The notes below the pieces were generated by a model that was given only the letters and a program-made list of their open reading frames with translations, searched no databases and was not told where the DNA came from. Below are positions 7,648-16,364 of a DNA stretch of 53,676 bases, one piece after another. Source of the DNA: Treponema sp. (GTDB taxonomy: Bacteria; Spirochaetota; Spirochaetia; Treponematales; Treponemataceae); the NCBI GenBank assembly GCA_017534445.1, contig JAFXWC010000020.1, positions 1 to 53,676 on the forward strand, read 5' to 3'. Position 1 is the first letter of the stretch. Each line of letters opens with the position of its first letter. The translations under genes and the position numbers were made by a program.

Positions 7648-8874
7648 TTAGTCTTCCTTTTCTTTTCCTGTGTAACCGCCGCGCACATAACGGCCATCCC
7701 AGTCTTTTCCCAGATACAAAGTAAAGTCCACGTCCGACGATTCGTTTCCGAAGCTTTCGGGCTTTACTTCCTCGTATTCAATGTATTTGCATTTTATGAA
7801 ATCCGAAAGTACGCGCAGTGACTCCGAGTCACCGACATGGCTTACGATAAGGGTGTGCTCCATTTCCTTGTCTGCATTTCCGTACTTTAAGACCTCGTAG
7901 CCCATTCCCTGCAAAAGGAAGGCTGCGTTTCTTGCCGACCCCGTAACGCTTGTGGCGTTCTGAATTTCTACGACATAGACTCGGCTACCACCCCTTTCCT
8001 CTTCTGAGACAAGGGTTGCCAGCGTTGTCTTTATAACATCCTTGATGAGCTGGCCGCCGTCCTGAAGGAACCAGAGCTGCTGGCCGGTGGATGTAGTCCT
8101 TAGCATGCCCTGGGGGAAGAGTGGCGAAAGGCTGTCCGTGTTTACGTCGCAAATGAGGGAAAGAAGCTTGTAGAGCAAATCGCCCTGAACGCTTGCGTCA
8201 AACTTTGAGGCGTATACGGAAAAATCCTTTTTTCTAAGAACGTTTGCCTTGTTTTCTGTAATTGCGGAAAGCAAGGCTACAAGTACGTTCTGCCTGCGGT
8301 CGTCAACATCGCTGTCTGTTTCGCCTGGAAGCCTGTAGGTTACGTAAGTCCTTACCTTGTCTCCGTCCAGCGTTATCTGTCCGCTTGGTAAAAGCCAACG
8401 CTCCCCTTCTTCCGTAAGGGTGTCCACGGGGGAATAAACCAAGACGTTAAGCCCGCCCAGCAAGTCTGTTAGCAGGGAAAGGTTGTCCAGGTTTATGTCT
8501 ATGGTAAAGGGAATTACGGTATCCGTAAGCCGCTCAATTTCCGAGACGTAGGTTTTCATACCCTTCTCGCGGTAGATTGCGTCTATTCGGTCCGTACGCC
8601 CAAGGCTCTTGTCAAATATGTCGCCTATGTTGCCGGGAATGTCAAAGAGGGCGCCCTTGTTGTAGGGAGGATAGAAGGCAAACACGTCCGTAACCAGTGC
8701 GTTTCCTTCACCGTCGTTTATTACGAGAAGAGTCTTTACAACTTCGTTTTTTGCAAGTGTCTCTTCAAGAGGGTCGCTTGTAAGCGAAGAGGCCATGACT
8801 ACAACGGCTCCAATCATGACCGCCAGTATGACCACAAGAAAGAGCGCGCTTAACTTTTCCTTGGATACGGCCAT
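7648..8874 (-). CDS. LytR-CpsA-Psr family protein with LytR_C domain
   Basis: A single N-terminal membrane anchor (residues about 9-30) places the rest outside the cytoplasm. The LCP domain follows (GRTDRIDAIY, then IDLDNL-type INLDNLSLLTDLLGG, LPSGQITLDGDKVRTYVTYR, DDRRQN), and a LytR_C domain ends the protein (VVEIQNATSVTGSARNAAFLL, residues about 300-390). LCP enzymes attach glycopolymers to peptidoglycan in Gram-positives; the substrate in a spirochaete is unknown. The conserved Arg residues of the YR and RRQ motifs are present. The start overlaps the yqeK stop as TGATG, and GGGGG serves as ribosome binding site. Confidence 0.88.
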   Translation of the reverse strand: MAVSKEKLSALFLVVILAVMIGAVVVMASSLTSDPLEETLAKNEVVKTLLVINDGEGNALVTDVFAFYPPYNKGALFDIPGNIGDIFDKSLGRTDRIDAIYREKGMKTYVSEIERLTDTVIPFTIDINLDNLSLLTDLLGGLNVLVYSPVDTLTEEGERWLLPSGQITLDGDKVRTYVTYRLPGETDSDVDDRRQNVLVALLSAITENKANVLRKKDFSVYASKFDASVQGDLLYKLLSLICDVNTDSLSPLFPQGMLRTTSTGQQLWFLQDGGQLIKDVIKTTLATLVSEEERGGSRVYVVEIQNATSVTGSARNAAFLLQGMGYEVLKYGNADKEMEHTLIVSHVGDSESLRVLSDFIKCKYIEYEEVKPESFGNESSDVDFTLYLGKDWDGRYVRGGYTGKEKED

Positions 8875-9506
8875 CAGTTGCCCCCGTCAAAATCCATTGC
8901 GACGGTTGCGGCATAGGCAATGTCCCTTTTAAGAGCTTCGTGGAAGCGGAAGCTTACGGGTGCTATTTCCTTGCCCTTGGAACGGAGGTATTCCATGTTT
9001 TCCTCCAGTACGGCAAGGCAGAGCTTGTTCAGGCTGAGGGAAAAGAGCTTTTCCCTGTACTCCTGGGTTGACTGCGGCCTTCCGGGTTCTATCTTGTCTG
9101 CAGCATAAACTATTTTTGCGAGCGGGCAAAGGCTTGCGCCTCCAAGAGTATGCCTAGAGACAGCCTGTATTATGTCCGCATCGTCAATGCCAAAGTCGCG
9201 CCTTAGCTTTTCCGCTGCCGCACGTCCGTGAAGGAGGGACGGCTTGCTCTTTTCAACGTCGGAAATGGGCTGACCGTCATGGCTTGCAAGAGAAAGCTGG
9301 GTCTCGTTGTCCAAATCCTTGCACATGTCATGTGCCAGACCGGCCAGGTAGCCCTTCTTGGGGTCCACACCGTACATGTCACACATGATTTTTGCAGTCT
9401 CCGCAACGCGAACACTGTGCTCAAAACGTTCCTTCTTTTCTGCGGCAGAAGCGAACTTGCGTATCTTTTCTAGAATCTCATCAAAATTACTGTTGTTTGT
9501 ATCCAT
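8874..9506 (-). CDS. yqeK: YqeK-type HD-domain hydrolase (Ap4A hydrolase family)
   Basis: Members hydrolyse diadenosine tetraphosphate symmetrically. The HD metal ligands are visible: FEHSVRVAE (His), GLAHDMCKDL (HD), LLHGRAAA and SRHTLGG. A C-terminal YAADKIEPGR segment also matches the family. Length is 210 residues. The start at 9506 lies inside the end of nadD (20-base overlap), and the stop overlaps the LCP-gene ATG; translational coupling is likely. nadD-yqeK adjacency is common in firmicutes and spirochaetes. Confidence 0.93.
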   Translation of the reverse strand: MDTNNSNFDEILEKIRKFASAAEKKERFEHSVRVAETAKIMCDMYGVDPKKGYLAGLAHDMCKDLDNETQLSLASHDGQPISDVEKSKPSLLHGRAAAEKLRRDFGIDDADIIQAVSRHTLGGASLCPLAKIVYAADKIEPGRPQSTQEYREKLFSLSLNKLCLAVLEENMEYLRSKGKEIAPVSFRFHEALKRDIAYAATVAMDFDGGN

Positions 9507-10146
9507 AAAGCTTACCGTTTATAATATAACTAAAAACTGGACGCGGGACAAGATATTCAAAACTCTTGCCGCAGGAAATTCTTTCCCTTATGTCCGTAGA
9601 ACTGATTGTTAGCAGTGGGTTCTCTATTGCCACACAGTTGTCAAAAAGGGGCTCCTTGCTTATGTCAAAGTCAAGCTGGCAGGTCTTGCCGTAGTCGCCC
9701 ACGTTCTTGTTGGCAAAAAGCGCGGATTCCTGCTTGTAGGGTCTTCTGGCAACTATAAGGGTGCACCTTTGGGCTATTTCTTCGGCCTTGTTCCACAGGT
9801 GAAAGTCCGGCAAAAGGTCTTCTCCCATTATTAGGCCAAGTTTTCCTTCCAGGGTGTCCTTGTATTTTTCTTCCAGAATTCTTATTGTGTCGCAGGTGTA
9901 GCTTACACCGCCACGTTCTATCTCGCAGCCTTCCGCAATAAAGCGCTCGTCTTCGGAGCATGCGGCTTTTACCATTCCAAGCCTGTCTTGGGCAGGTACA
10001 ACCTCCCTCATGGCCTTGTGGGGAGGAGTTGCTGTGGGAACAAAAAGAATCTTGTCGTAGCCAAGGGTTACGCAAACATCGTCTGCCAGTGCAAGGTGTC
10101 CTATGTGGATGGGGTTAAAGCTCCCACCAAGAATTGCCATCTTCAT
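9487..10146 (-). CDS. nadD: Nicotinate-nucleotide adenylyltransferase
   Basis: NadD joins nicotinate mononucleotide and ATP to give deamido-NAD in NAD synthesis. The nucleotidyltransferase signature GGSFNPIHIGHL lies at residues 7-18, with FVPTATPPHK after it and ISSTDIRERI near residue 190. Length (219) is typical. ATG 10146 overlaps the obgE stop as ATGA. The C-terminus overlaps yqeK by 20 bases. Confidence 0.96.
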   Translation of the reverse strand: MKMAILGGSFNPIHIGHLALADDVCVTLGYDKILFVPTATPPHKAMREVVPAQDRLGMVKAACSEDERFIAEGCEIERGGVSYTCDTIRILEEKYKDTLEGKLGLIMGEDLLPDFHLWNKAEEIAQRCTLIVARRPYKQESALFANKNVGDYGKTCQLDFDISKEPLFDNCVAIENPLLTISSTDIRERISCGKSFEYLVPRPVFSYIINGKLYGYKQQ

Positions 10147-11315
10147 GAATAGGCCCCCTCGCTTGGATCGCTTCCAGGGAACTGCTCTTCCATGCTTGAG
10201 TCAACTGAGCGGGAGGCAAGGAAGGAACTCTTTGCACCTGATTCAGAAGCAGTCCCTGCATCTTCCCCGCCTGACGAAGAAATGCTTTTTCCAGAAGAAC
10301 GCATGGCATCCATTCTTTCCACAAGGGCTATGATTGATTTTCTTGCGTTTTCTATGTTCTTTCTTTCAAGTACGGATACCGATATAACCGCAGTGTCTGG
10401 CTCTTCTGCACGGATTTGGGATGCAACCTGCTCTGCGTTCTGGCTAGCCCCCTCAAGGTCTATTTTGTTGCACAAGACGATGCGCGGTTTGTCCAAAAGA
10501 CCACGTCCGTATTTTTCCAGCTCATTCTTAAGGGATGAATAGGCAGTGAGACAGTTTTCGTCGGAACAGTCAATCATAAAAAGAAGGGCCGCCGTCCTTG
10601 AGATGTGCTTAAGGAAGCGCAGTCCAAGACCAGCACCTTCTGAGGCACCTTCTATAATGCCCGGTATGTCCGCAATGATAAAGTCCTTGTCATGATCCAC
10701 GTGAAGCACGCCAAGGTTAGGAATCTTTGTTGTAAAGGGATAGGGGGCAATTTTTGGCCTTGCATTGGTGAACATTTCCAAAAGGCTTGACTTACCCGCA
10801 TTGGGGAAGCCTACAAGTCCAACGTCCGCCATAATTGAAAGCTCTATGCGGAGGTTCATCTCCTTGCCGGGCTTACCTGGATGTGCGTAGCGGGGAGCCT
10901 GATTGGTACTGCTCTTAAAGTGAACGTTGCCCCAACCGCCCTTTCCGCCTTCAAGCAGCATTATCTGGGAACCGTCGCTTTCTTCTGCAAAGTCATGGAT
11001 AAGTTCGCCCGTGTCTGCGTTGCGGATGGAAGTGCCGGGGGGAACAGGAATAAAGACGTCTTCTCCGTCCTTGCCAAAGCGGTTCCAGCTCATTCCGTCC
11101 TGACCGTTCTGCGCCTTAAAGACCTGCCTGTGGCGAAGATGAGCCAAAGTGCGCAGGTTGCGCCTTACGCACATGTACACGTCTCCTCCCCTGCCACCGT
11201 CACCGCCGTTGGGTCCGCCGTTGGGTATATATTTTTCCCTTCTAAAAGAGATACAACCGTTTCCGCCCTTTCCAGACTTTACGGTAATAAGGGCCTCGTC
11301 CGCAAATTGAATCAT
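10143..11315 (-). CDS. obgE: Obg family GTPase (CgtA/ObgE)
   Basis: Obg is an essential GTPase in 50S assembly. The glycine-rich Obg fold fills residues 1-160 (KSGKGGNGCISFRREKY, GGPNGGDGGRGG), followed by the G domain with GFPNAGKSSLL, a DIPGIIEGA switch and NKID. The C-terminal 50 residues are Ser/Ala/Glu-rich and replace the OCT domain. ATG 11315 has AAAGGA; the frame extends upstream to 11348 but that start lies inside a terminator-like hairpin. The stop overlaps nadD. Confidence 0.96.
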   Translation of the reverse strand: MIQFADEALITVKSGKGGNGCISFRREKYIPNGGPNGGDGGRGGDVYMCVRRNLRTLAHLRHRQVFKAQNGQDGMSWNRFGKDGEDVFIPVPPGTSIRNADTGELIHDFAEESDGSQIMLLEGGKGGWGNVHFKSSTNQAPRYAHPGKPGKEMNLRIELSIMADVGLVGFPNAGKSSLLEMFTNARPKIAPYPFTTKIPNLGVLHVDHDKDFIIADIPGIIEGASEGAGLGLRFLKHISRTAALLFMIDCSDENCLTAYSSLKNELEKYGRGLLDKPRIVLCNKIDLEGASQNAEQVASQIRAEEPDTAVISVSVLERKNIENARKSIIALVERMDAMRSSGKSISSSGGEDAGTASESGAKSSFLASRSVDSSMEEQFPGSDPSEGAYS

Positions 11316-11332
11316 AAACACATCCTTTAAAG

Positions 11333-11373
11333 AAAAAATGCCCGGCATGAACTTTAAAATTCATACAGGGCAT
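11333..11373 (-). terminator. Terminator or attenuator immediately before obgE
   Basis: Minus strand: ATGCCC (11373-11368) pairs with GGGCAT (11343-11338), extended internally by TTCAT / ATGAA, with an 8-base loop and TTTTTT (11338-11333). The T run ends 17 bases before the obgE ATG, with only the Shine-Dalgarno between. It should end rplU-prp-rpmA transcripts, yet no separate obgE promoter fits downstream of it. Confidence 0.75.
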
Positions 11374-11479
11374 CTTTGCAAGGCATGTCCAACAGATGTC
11401 TCACCTGCCAAACAGTACCTTTGATACTTGCAATCTAAAAACACCTTCGGCAGGGAAATTCCCGGCCTACATGGAGTGC

Positions 11480-11746
11480 TTAGTTTGAAGCGGCTTCAAT
11501 TGGTTCTACGGAAACAATCTTGCGGTCTTTGCGTTCACCGTAAACTACTTTTCCGTCAGCTATTGCATAAAGGGTATCGTCTCCGCCCCTCTTTACAAAG
11601 TTACCCGGATGAATTCTTGTTCCGCGCTGTCTTACCAGGATAGAACCTGCCTTAACAATTTCTCCGCCGTATCTTTTAACGCCCAAATGCTTCGGGTTGG
11701 AATCGCGTCCGTTTTTAGCGCCGCTACCGCCTTTTGTACGTCCCAT
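11480..11746 (-). CDS. rpmA: Ribosomal protein bL27
   Basis: L27 reaches the peptidyl-transferase centre with its N-terminal tail. The 88 residues match the family ([54 protein letters not shown]). GGAGGA lies 7 bases before ATG 11746, so the start is firm and the mature-type MGRTKGG N-terminus is encoded directly. There is no cleavable FFA-type extension even though a Prp protease gene is adjacent. A CCGGT / ACCGG hairpin (11757-11770) lies just before the ribosome binding site. Confidence 0.97.
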   Translation of the reverse strand: MGRTKGGSGAKNGRDSNPKHLGVKRYGGEIVKAGSILVRQRGTRIHPGNFVKRGGDDTLYAIADGKVVYGERKDRKIVSVEPIEAASN

Positions 11747-11778
11747 TTTAATCCTCCGCCGGTAAGAACCGGACTGTT

Positions 11779-12117
11779 TTATTCAATAATCTCTTTAAGA
11801 AGCACGCACCCCGGATATTCTTGCGAAAGAGAAGAAATCCCTTCGCGAATAAAATCCGCAGTGCACCTAAGCCGTTCCGCAAGTTCAGCAGAATGGCCTT
11901 CCACTTCGACACCGAACGCCAGACTTCCGCGTTCACTGGCATCACAACTAAGCCTTATGCCCTTGGTCTTTTCCAGAACAGAAAGTGCCGTGCGCAAAAG
12001 ATGAGTCTCTGCAGCACAAACTATGTCCCTGCCCCTAGCGGCAAAAAAGGCATGCCCCTTAGCCGAACAGCTCTTGAAGCAACCGTCACTGCCGCACACC
12101 AAAAGCACAGTAGTCAT
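11779..12117 (-). CDS. prp: Prp-type ribosomal-processing cysteine protease (YsxB)
   Basis: In firmicutes Prp removes an N-terminal extension from L27. The catalytic signature is present: [19 protein letters not shown], with His and Cys about a dozen residues apart. The protein has 112 residues and lies between rplU and rpmA as in other phyla. The substrate is unclear because this L27 has no extension. It begins just after rplU. Confidence 0.88.
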   Translation of the reverse strand: MTTVLLVCGSDGCFKSCSAKGHAFFAARGRDIVCAAETHLLRTALSVLEKTKGIRLSCDASERGSLAFGVEVEGHSAELAERLRCTADFIREGISSLSQEYPGCVLLKEIIE

Positions 12118-12123
12118 GCAACC

Positions 12124-12441
12124 TTATGCCGAAACCACATCCTTAACAGTAACATAAGTGTACTGCTCGCGGTGACCGTGGAAACGGTGGTAATCCTTCT
12201 TGCTCTTGTACTTGAAAACCAGAACTTTCTTGTCTTTGAAAGTTTCGCCAACTTCAACCGTAACTTTTGCGCCCTTTACATAGGGTGTACCGACAGATAC
12301 CTTGTCACCGTCGCTTACGAGAAGAACAGTGTCAATAGTGATTGTTTCGCCTTCTTTTGCGTCGTTGATTTTTGCAACGCGAAGAACAGCGTCCTTTTCT
12401 GCCTTGTACTGATTGCCTTTGTATTCAACAATTGCGTACAT
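12124..12441 (-). CDS. rplU: Ribosomal protein bL21
   Basis: The 105-residue 50S protein binds 23S rRNA. Family features are MYAIVEYKGNQYKAEKD, VGTPYVKGAKVTVEV and KYKSKKDYHRFHGHREQYTYV. ATG 12441 has AGAGG upstream; the frame extends to 12489 without a start signal. Its leader of about 60 bases contains AAGGA / TCCTT arms, a possible autoregulatory hairpin. It heads the rplU-prp-rpmA transcript. Confidence 0.97.
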   Translation of the reverse strand: MYAIVEYKGNQYKAEKDAVLRVAKINDAKEGETITIDTVLLVSDGDKVSVGTPYVKGAKVTVEVGETFKDKKVLVFKYKSKKDYHRFHGHREQYTYVTVKDVVSA

Positions 12442-12509
12442 TATAAAACCTCTAAACTTGGCCGTAAGGAGTAACGGATTCCTTAACAACCTAAATTAAT
12501 GTGTGGTGT

Positions 12510-12539
12510 ATGATAACAAATTTACAGGCCCTTAGTCAA
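12510..12539 (-). promoter_or_regulatory. Promoter of rplU-prp-rpmA
   Basis: TTGACT (12539-12534), 18 bases, TATCAT (12515-12510). Upstream, 12541-12580 is an imperfect 20-base direct repeat (AGGAA...ATATAAAAC twice). Confidence 0.65.
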
Positions 12540-12655
12540 TAGGAAATTCAATATAAAACAAGGAATTCCATATAAAACGGATGGATTTTTTTTCTTTCTT
12601 GCCAACCCGTAACACGAGGCATGTTCAGTCGAATTAGCCAAACAATGAATGACAG

Positions 12656-12684
12656 AAAAAAAAAAGCACCGTCCAGAACGGTGC
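12656..12684 (-). terminator. Rho-independent terminator after the SPOR-domain gene
   Basis: Minus strand: GCACCGT / ACGGTGC stem with 5-base loop (12684-12666), then a run of ten T (12665-12656). Confidence 0.93.
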
Positions 12685-12714
12685 CTTATTTTATAGGAGT
12701 TTAGCTGGAATTGC

Positions 12715-14127
12715 CTATAGGGTTCCAGGATACTTTACGAAAGCGTCCTTGAATCCGTAGCACTTAAAGCGCTCATGAATCATGCCATACTCATCCACAG
12801 AGAGTGGACCTACGAGCACCCTGTATGCCCCGCGCGAATTCTGTATCATAACAAGGGGATACTTACCGTACTTGTCTATAAGGGCCTGTGCGCTTGAAGT
12901 CTCGGACAGAGTTGCAATCTGGATGTAGTACCTTGAGCGGTCAAGGTCGCTTTCCTTGCACAGACGCTTTTCTATGTCCTTGGTTGGCGCATTGTCCTTC
13001 TTGGGAGCAGGCTTTTTCTCTTCCTTGGGAGGAGTAAGGTCTTCTGACGGAACCAGAACTATTGGGGTGTAAGGCTCGTCCGGCTCTACGGAGGCAACCT
13101 CTTCCTCGTCCTTGTCATCATCAGGAGGCGTAAGGTCTATCTTTGCAATAGGCTCACCGTCTACAGGCTCTGCGGCAACAATCTCTTCGCCTGCAAAGTC
13201 TGTCTCTGGGCCCGCATCCGGGTTAACAGGAATTACTATAGCAACCGGCTCGCTTATGTCTTCCACAAGCTCTGCTTCTTCCTCTCCAAGAACCTCGTCA
13301 TCGTTTTCAACCTTTGACGTGTCAACGGAAGCTATAAGACCTGCATTGGGCCTTGACTTTGCAATTTCTTCGTCGGAAACATATTCAGAACCAAGCGGCT
13401 CCTCAAAGGCCACTTTCTCGCCGTCAAAGTCAGAGTCAAGGCTGCCATAAGGTAATGCGGTAGCCTCCTCCTCTTTTTCAGGCTCAAGGGTATCTATGCC
13501 TTCTCCTGTAGAATCCACTCCGTACAGGGGCTTTTTCTTTCCTTCCGTGTTTTTGGCAAGTTCTGCGTCACCAAGAGGCTCAAGGGCTGCAACTTCTTCG
13601 CTAATGACCTCGTAATCTTCATCTCCGTCTTCCTCATCAAGCGGAAGTGTACCGTAAGCGGTATGCTTGCCGCCTGAAGCAGCTCCAGAAGCCCTACCTA
13701 CAGAAGTATTTTGCCTTGGATAGGGATTCCTGTAAGGATCATCCTCCTGGTAAAGACCTGCAAGTATGCCAACTCCGGCCGCACTCTGGTCAAAAGACCC
13801 CTTGCGCGAACTTAGTTTAATCTTAAAAGATGAATCAGAAGAAAGCCCAAGCCCCTCTGCCGCCTCTTTGGAAAGCAGCACTATGGAACCGGATGATGAA
13901 TCCACAGAGCCAAGGTTTAAAAGCTCCAGGGTTGCTCCGGTAACAGGGTTTGTTACACTAACATTGTCTCCCGGCAAATATCCCGAGGCCTTTACGAAAA
14001 GCCCCTTTGGAAGGTCACCCTCCCTGCCTACAGAAGCTTTGCCGTCGAGGTACAAAAAAGAGTCGTCTGCGGCTACAAAAATAACCGCAAGGCTTATAGC
14101 TATTACTGCGATTAATATTTTCTTCAT
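12715..14127 (-). CDS. Exported SPOR-domain protein with acidic repeat region
   Basis: A signal peptide (about residues 1-20, ending VAAD) is followed by a small beta domain (GYLPGDNVSVTNPVTGATLELL) resembling a double-psi fold of the RlpA type. Residues about 140-370 are acidic with degenerate repeats of the form EEVAALEPLG...IAK. A SPOR domain closes the protein (RYYIQIATLSETSSAQALIDKY ... YRVLVGPLS), expected to bind denuded peptidoglycan. The 470-residue product is probably periplasmic and may act in cell separation or wall turnover, but no lytic residues were recognised. GGGGAAACAG precedes ATG 14127. It follows a small exported gene by 26 bases. Confidence 0.85.
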   Translation of the reverse strand: MKKILIAVIAISLAVIFVAADDSFLYLDGKASVGREGDLPKGLFVKASGYLPGDNVSVTNPVTGATLELLNLGSVDSSSGSIVLLSKEAAEGLGLSSDSSFKIKLSSRKGSFDQSAAGVGILAGLYQEDDPYRNPYPRQNTSVGRASGAASGGKHTAYGTLPLDEEDGDEDYEVISEEVAALEPLGDAELAKNTEGKKKPLYGVDSTGEGIDTLEPEKEEEATALPYGSLDSDFDGEKVAFEEPLGSEYVSDEEIAKSRPNAGLIASVDTSKVENDDEVLGEEEAELVEDISEPVAIVIPVNPDAGPETDFAGEEIVAAEPVDGEPIAKIDLTPPDDDKDEEEVASVEPDEPYTPIVLVPSEDLTPPKEEKKPAPKKDNAPTKDIEKRLCKESDLDRSRYYIQIATLSETSSAQALIDKYGKYPLVMIQNSRGAYRVLVGPLSVDEYGMIHERFKCYGFKDAFVKYPGTL

Positions 14128-14153
14128 CTCTGTTTCCCCTTCCCCACGGATCC

Positions 14154-14675
14154 TTAACTTAAAGTCTTAAAATGGTTGTAAATATCCTGCGCAACTTTGG
14201 AGGTGAATTCAGAAATTCCTTTTTCATTATCCCTTTCGGGAGACACCTTGTTCGTCTTCCTTGAACCGGAAGCCACGCTTTTCCCTGTCTTTAGGTCAAA
14301 TATATTCCAGCTTATTTTCTCTATGTTTGAAATGATAAGAGCATCCGGGTTCCTAGAATCCTCCGTATCGTAGTCAATTGTAAGGGAGATAAAGTAGTTG
14401 CAGAAACCCGAACTTGCCTCGCTAAGCGCCGAATAGTAAAGCTGCTCGTCCACAGATTCATCCGTAGACACGGCGGTAGGAGAATTTGTTACGATTATGC
14501 CCCTGTCAAAAAAGAAGTCAAAGAGCGAATTCTCTATAAGATAAGAAGATGCCCTGACCTCGCTCTGGCAAGGATCATGCTGAATAAGCTGAAAGGCAAC
14601 AACTGTAGCACTGGCACTTGCAGAAAAAAGCAATGCAAAAACTGCGGCTACAATAAGAAATTTAACTCTTCTCAT
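14154..14675 (-). CDS. Small exported protein, function unknown
   Basis: The start is set at ATG 14675 because AAGGGGA precedes it; the frame runs to 14693 but that would put the ribosome binding site inside the gene. The 173-residue product has a signal peptide (MRRVKFLIVAAVFALLFSASASA). The rest is mixed alpha/beta with no family I recognise (for example IIVTNSPTAVSTDESVDEQ, ISLTIDYDTEDS). It probably forms a unit with the SPOR-domain gene downstream. Confidence 0.75.
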   Translation of the reverse strand: MRRVKFLIVAAVFALLFSASASATVVAFQLIQHDPCQSEVRASSYLIENSLFDFFFDRGIIVTNSPTAVSTDESVDEQLYYSALSEASSGFCNYFISLTIDYDTEDSRNPDALIISNIEKISWNIFDLKTGKSVASGSRKTNKVSPERDNEKGISEFTSKVAQDIYNHFKTLS

Positions 14676-14785
14676 AAATATCCCCTTGAACAAAAACTTT
14701 GCTCTCGATTAATTATCGGATTTTACAAAGTTGAGTTTAGGGTTATTTATGATGAGCTTTATTTACCGGATTTTCCATCTTCACA

Positions 14786-14814
14786 TTGAAGAAAAAACAA
14801 GTGTGTGCTATAAT
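14786..14814 (+). promoter_or_regulatory. Promoter of the nucleotide-sugar/xdh operon
   Basis: TTGAAG (14786-14791), 17 bases, TATAAT (14809-14814); ATG follows at 14835 with GAGGGGAT between. Confidence 0.85.
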
Positions 14815-14834
14815 AGGAAGAAAAAGAGGGGATT

Positions 14835-16364
14835 ATGGGAAAGATAGACAGCCGGCTTTACATTATAGGTGCCGGTTTTGCAGGGCAGATGATTGCCCAG
14901 GAACTAAAGCGCAAGAAGATTTTTGGCACGGTTGCGGCATTCATTGACGACAGCAAGGAATTAATCGGAAGTAAAATAGAAGACGTGCCGGTTTTGGGGC
15001 CAATAGACACAATGTCAAGTGTGCTTCGCGTTACGGCCATAGACCAGGCCATCATTGCAATACCCAGCGCAGACGGTTCCCGCATAAAGCAAATTTACGA
15101 CGTGCTAAAAAAATGTGGCTTCTTCCACATAAAAATCCTGCCTTCCATAAGCCAAGTTGTAGACGGAAAGGCCCACTTTGTTCAGGCCAGGGAAATAAAC
15201 CCTCTGGACATATTAGGCAGAACGCCAATAATCATTCCCCTTCACGAAAGCCTTGCCTACCTTAAGGGAAAGCGTGTTCTAATCACCGGTGCAGGCGGCT
15301 CAATCGGAAGCGAACTTGCAAGGCAGCTTCTTTCAGGCGGGGCAGAGCGTCTCTACCTCTTTGGCCACGGGGAAAATTCAATCGTAAACATCTACCGCGA
15401 GCTGCACATACTGCAGAACGAGGGCGTTGGCGAAAAGGCATCCGTAGTCCCAATCATTGGCGACATGAGGGACAGGGAATACGTGCGCTACATAATAAGC
15501 CACACCAGGGCAGACGTAATCTTCCACTGTGCGGCTTACAAGCATGTTCCCATGATGGAAGAAAACCCGGTTGCCTCAATAGAAAACAACGTCTTTGGAA
15601 CCAAGAACCTTTTAGATGCAGCCCTAGAGTGCGGCACGGAGCGTTTTGTGCTCATTTCCACAGACAAGGCTGTAAACCCGGTAAGCGTCTACGGCGTAAG
15701 CAAGATGCTAAGCGAAAAGCTTGTGAACGAGGCAGCCCTAAAGACAAAGAGCGGGCAGTCCTTCATGTTCGTGCGCTTCGGAAACGTGCTTGGTTCAAGG
15801 GGTTCAATCCTTCCAATCTTTATGGAACAGATTCAAAACGGGGGGCCTGTCACAGTAACAGACCCGGCAATGGAACGCTACTTTATGACAATCCCGGAGG
15901 CATGTTCACTTGTGCTGCAGACAGGCGGCGTAGGAGAAAACGGCTGCTCCTACCTTCTGGACATGGGTGAGCCAATAAAGATTCTTACCCTTGCGGAACA
16001 GATTATAAAATTCAGCGGCTTTGAGCCATACAAGGAAATGGACATAAAATTCATAGGAGCGCGCAGGGGCGAAAGGCTAACGGAACCTCTTTGGCTTAGC
16101 GAGGAAAACCCCACCCCTACCCAGTACAAGAAAATCCTCAAGCTCAACAACATTCCTCCAAAGACCTTCAACACGGACGAACTGCTTCAAAAGCTTTACC
16201 CTGTCTGCTACTTCACAGAAAAAAATGCAGACATCTACAGGAACCGCGACGAGCTTGTCAGGATACTAAGGAATGCCGTTCCCTCTCTTGATGAATTCTA
16301 CCGCGAAGAAGAAAGCGACGGAAAGCGCATAGACATGGCAACTTCTGTAAAGGTGGTTTTGTAA
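14835..16364 (+). CDS. Nucleoside-diphosphate-sugar 4,6-dehydratase (CapD/PglF/FlaA1 family), soluble form
   Basis: The first 140 residues are a Rossmann-like sensor domain (YIIGAGFAGQMIAQELKRK), as in large CapD-type proteins but without the usual four N-terminal membrane helices. The catalytic SDR domain begins near residue 150 with VLITGAGGSIGSELARQLL. STDKAVNPVSVYGVSK carries the catalytic Ser, Tyr and Lys region. Such enzymes make UDP-4-keto-6-deoxy sugars. The DegT aminotransferase that follows by a TAATG overlap would add a 4-amino group, the first two steps of bacillosamine-type sugars; that pathway is an inference. AGAGGGGATT is the ribosome binding site. Confidence 0.88.
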   Translation: MGKIDSRLYIIGAGFAGQMIAQELKRKKIFGTVAAFIDDSKELIGSKIEDVPVLGPIDTMSSVLRVTAIDQAIIAIPSADGSRIKQIYDVLKKCGFFHIKILPSISQVVDGKAHFVQAREINPLDILGRTPIIIPLHESLAYLKGKRVLITGAGGSIGSELARQLLSGGAERLYLFGHGENSIVNIYRELHILQNEGVGEKASVVPIIGDMRDREYVRYIISHTRADVIFHCAAYKHVPMMEENPVASIENNVFGTKNLLDAALECGTERFVLISTDKAVNPVSVYGVSKMLSEKLVNEAALKTKSGQSFMFVRFGNVLGSRGSILPIFMEQIQNGGPVTVTDPAMERYFMTIPEACSLVLQTGGVGENGCSYLLDMGEPIKILTLAEQIIKFSGFEPYKEMDIKFIGARRGERLTEPLWLSEENPTPTQYKKILKLNNIPPKTFNTDELLQKLYPVCYFTEKNADIYRNRDELVRILRNAVPSLDEFYREEESDGKRIDMATSVKVVL

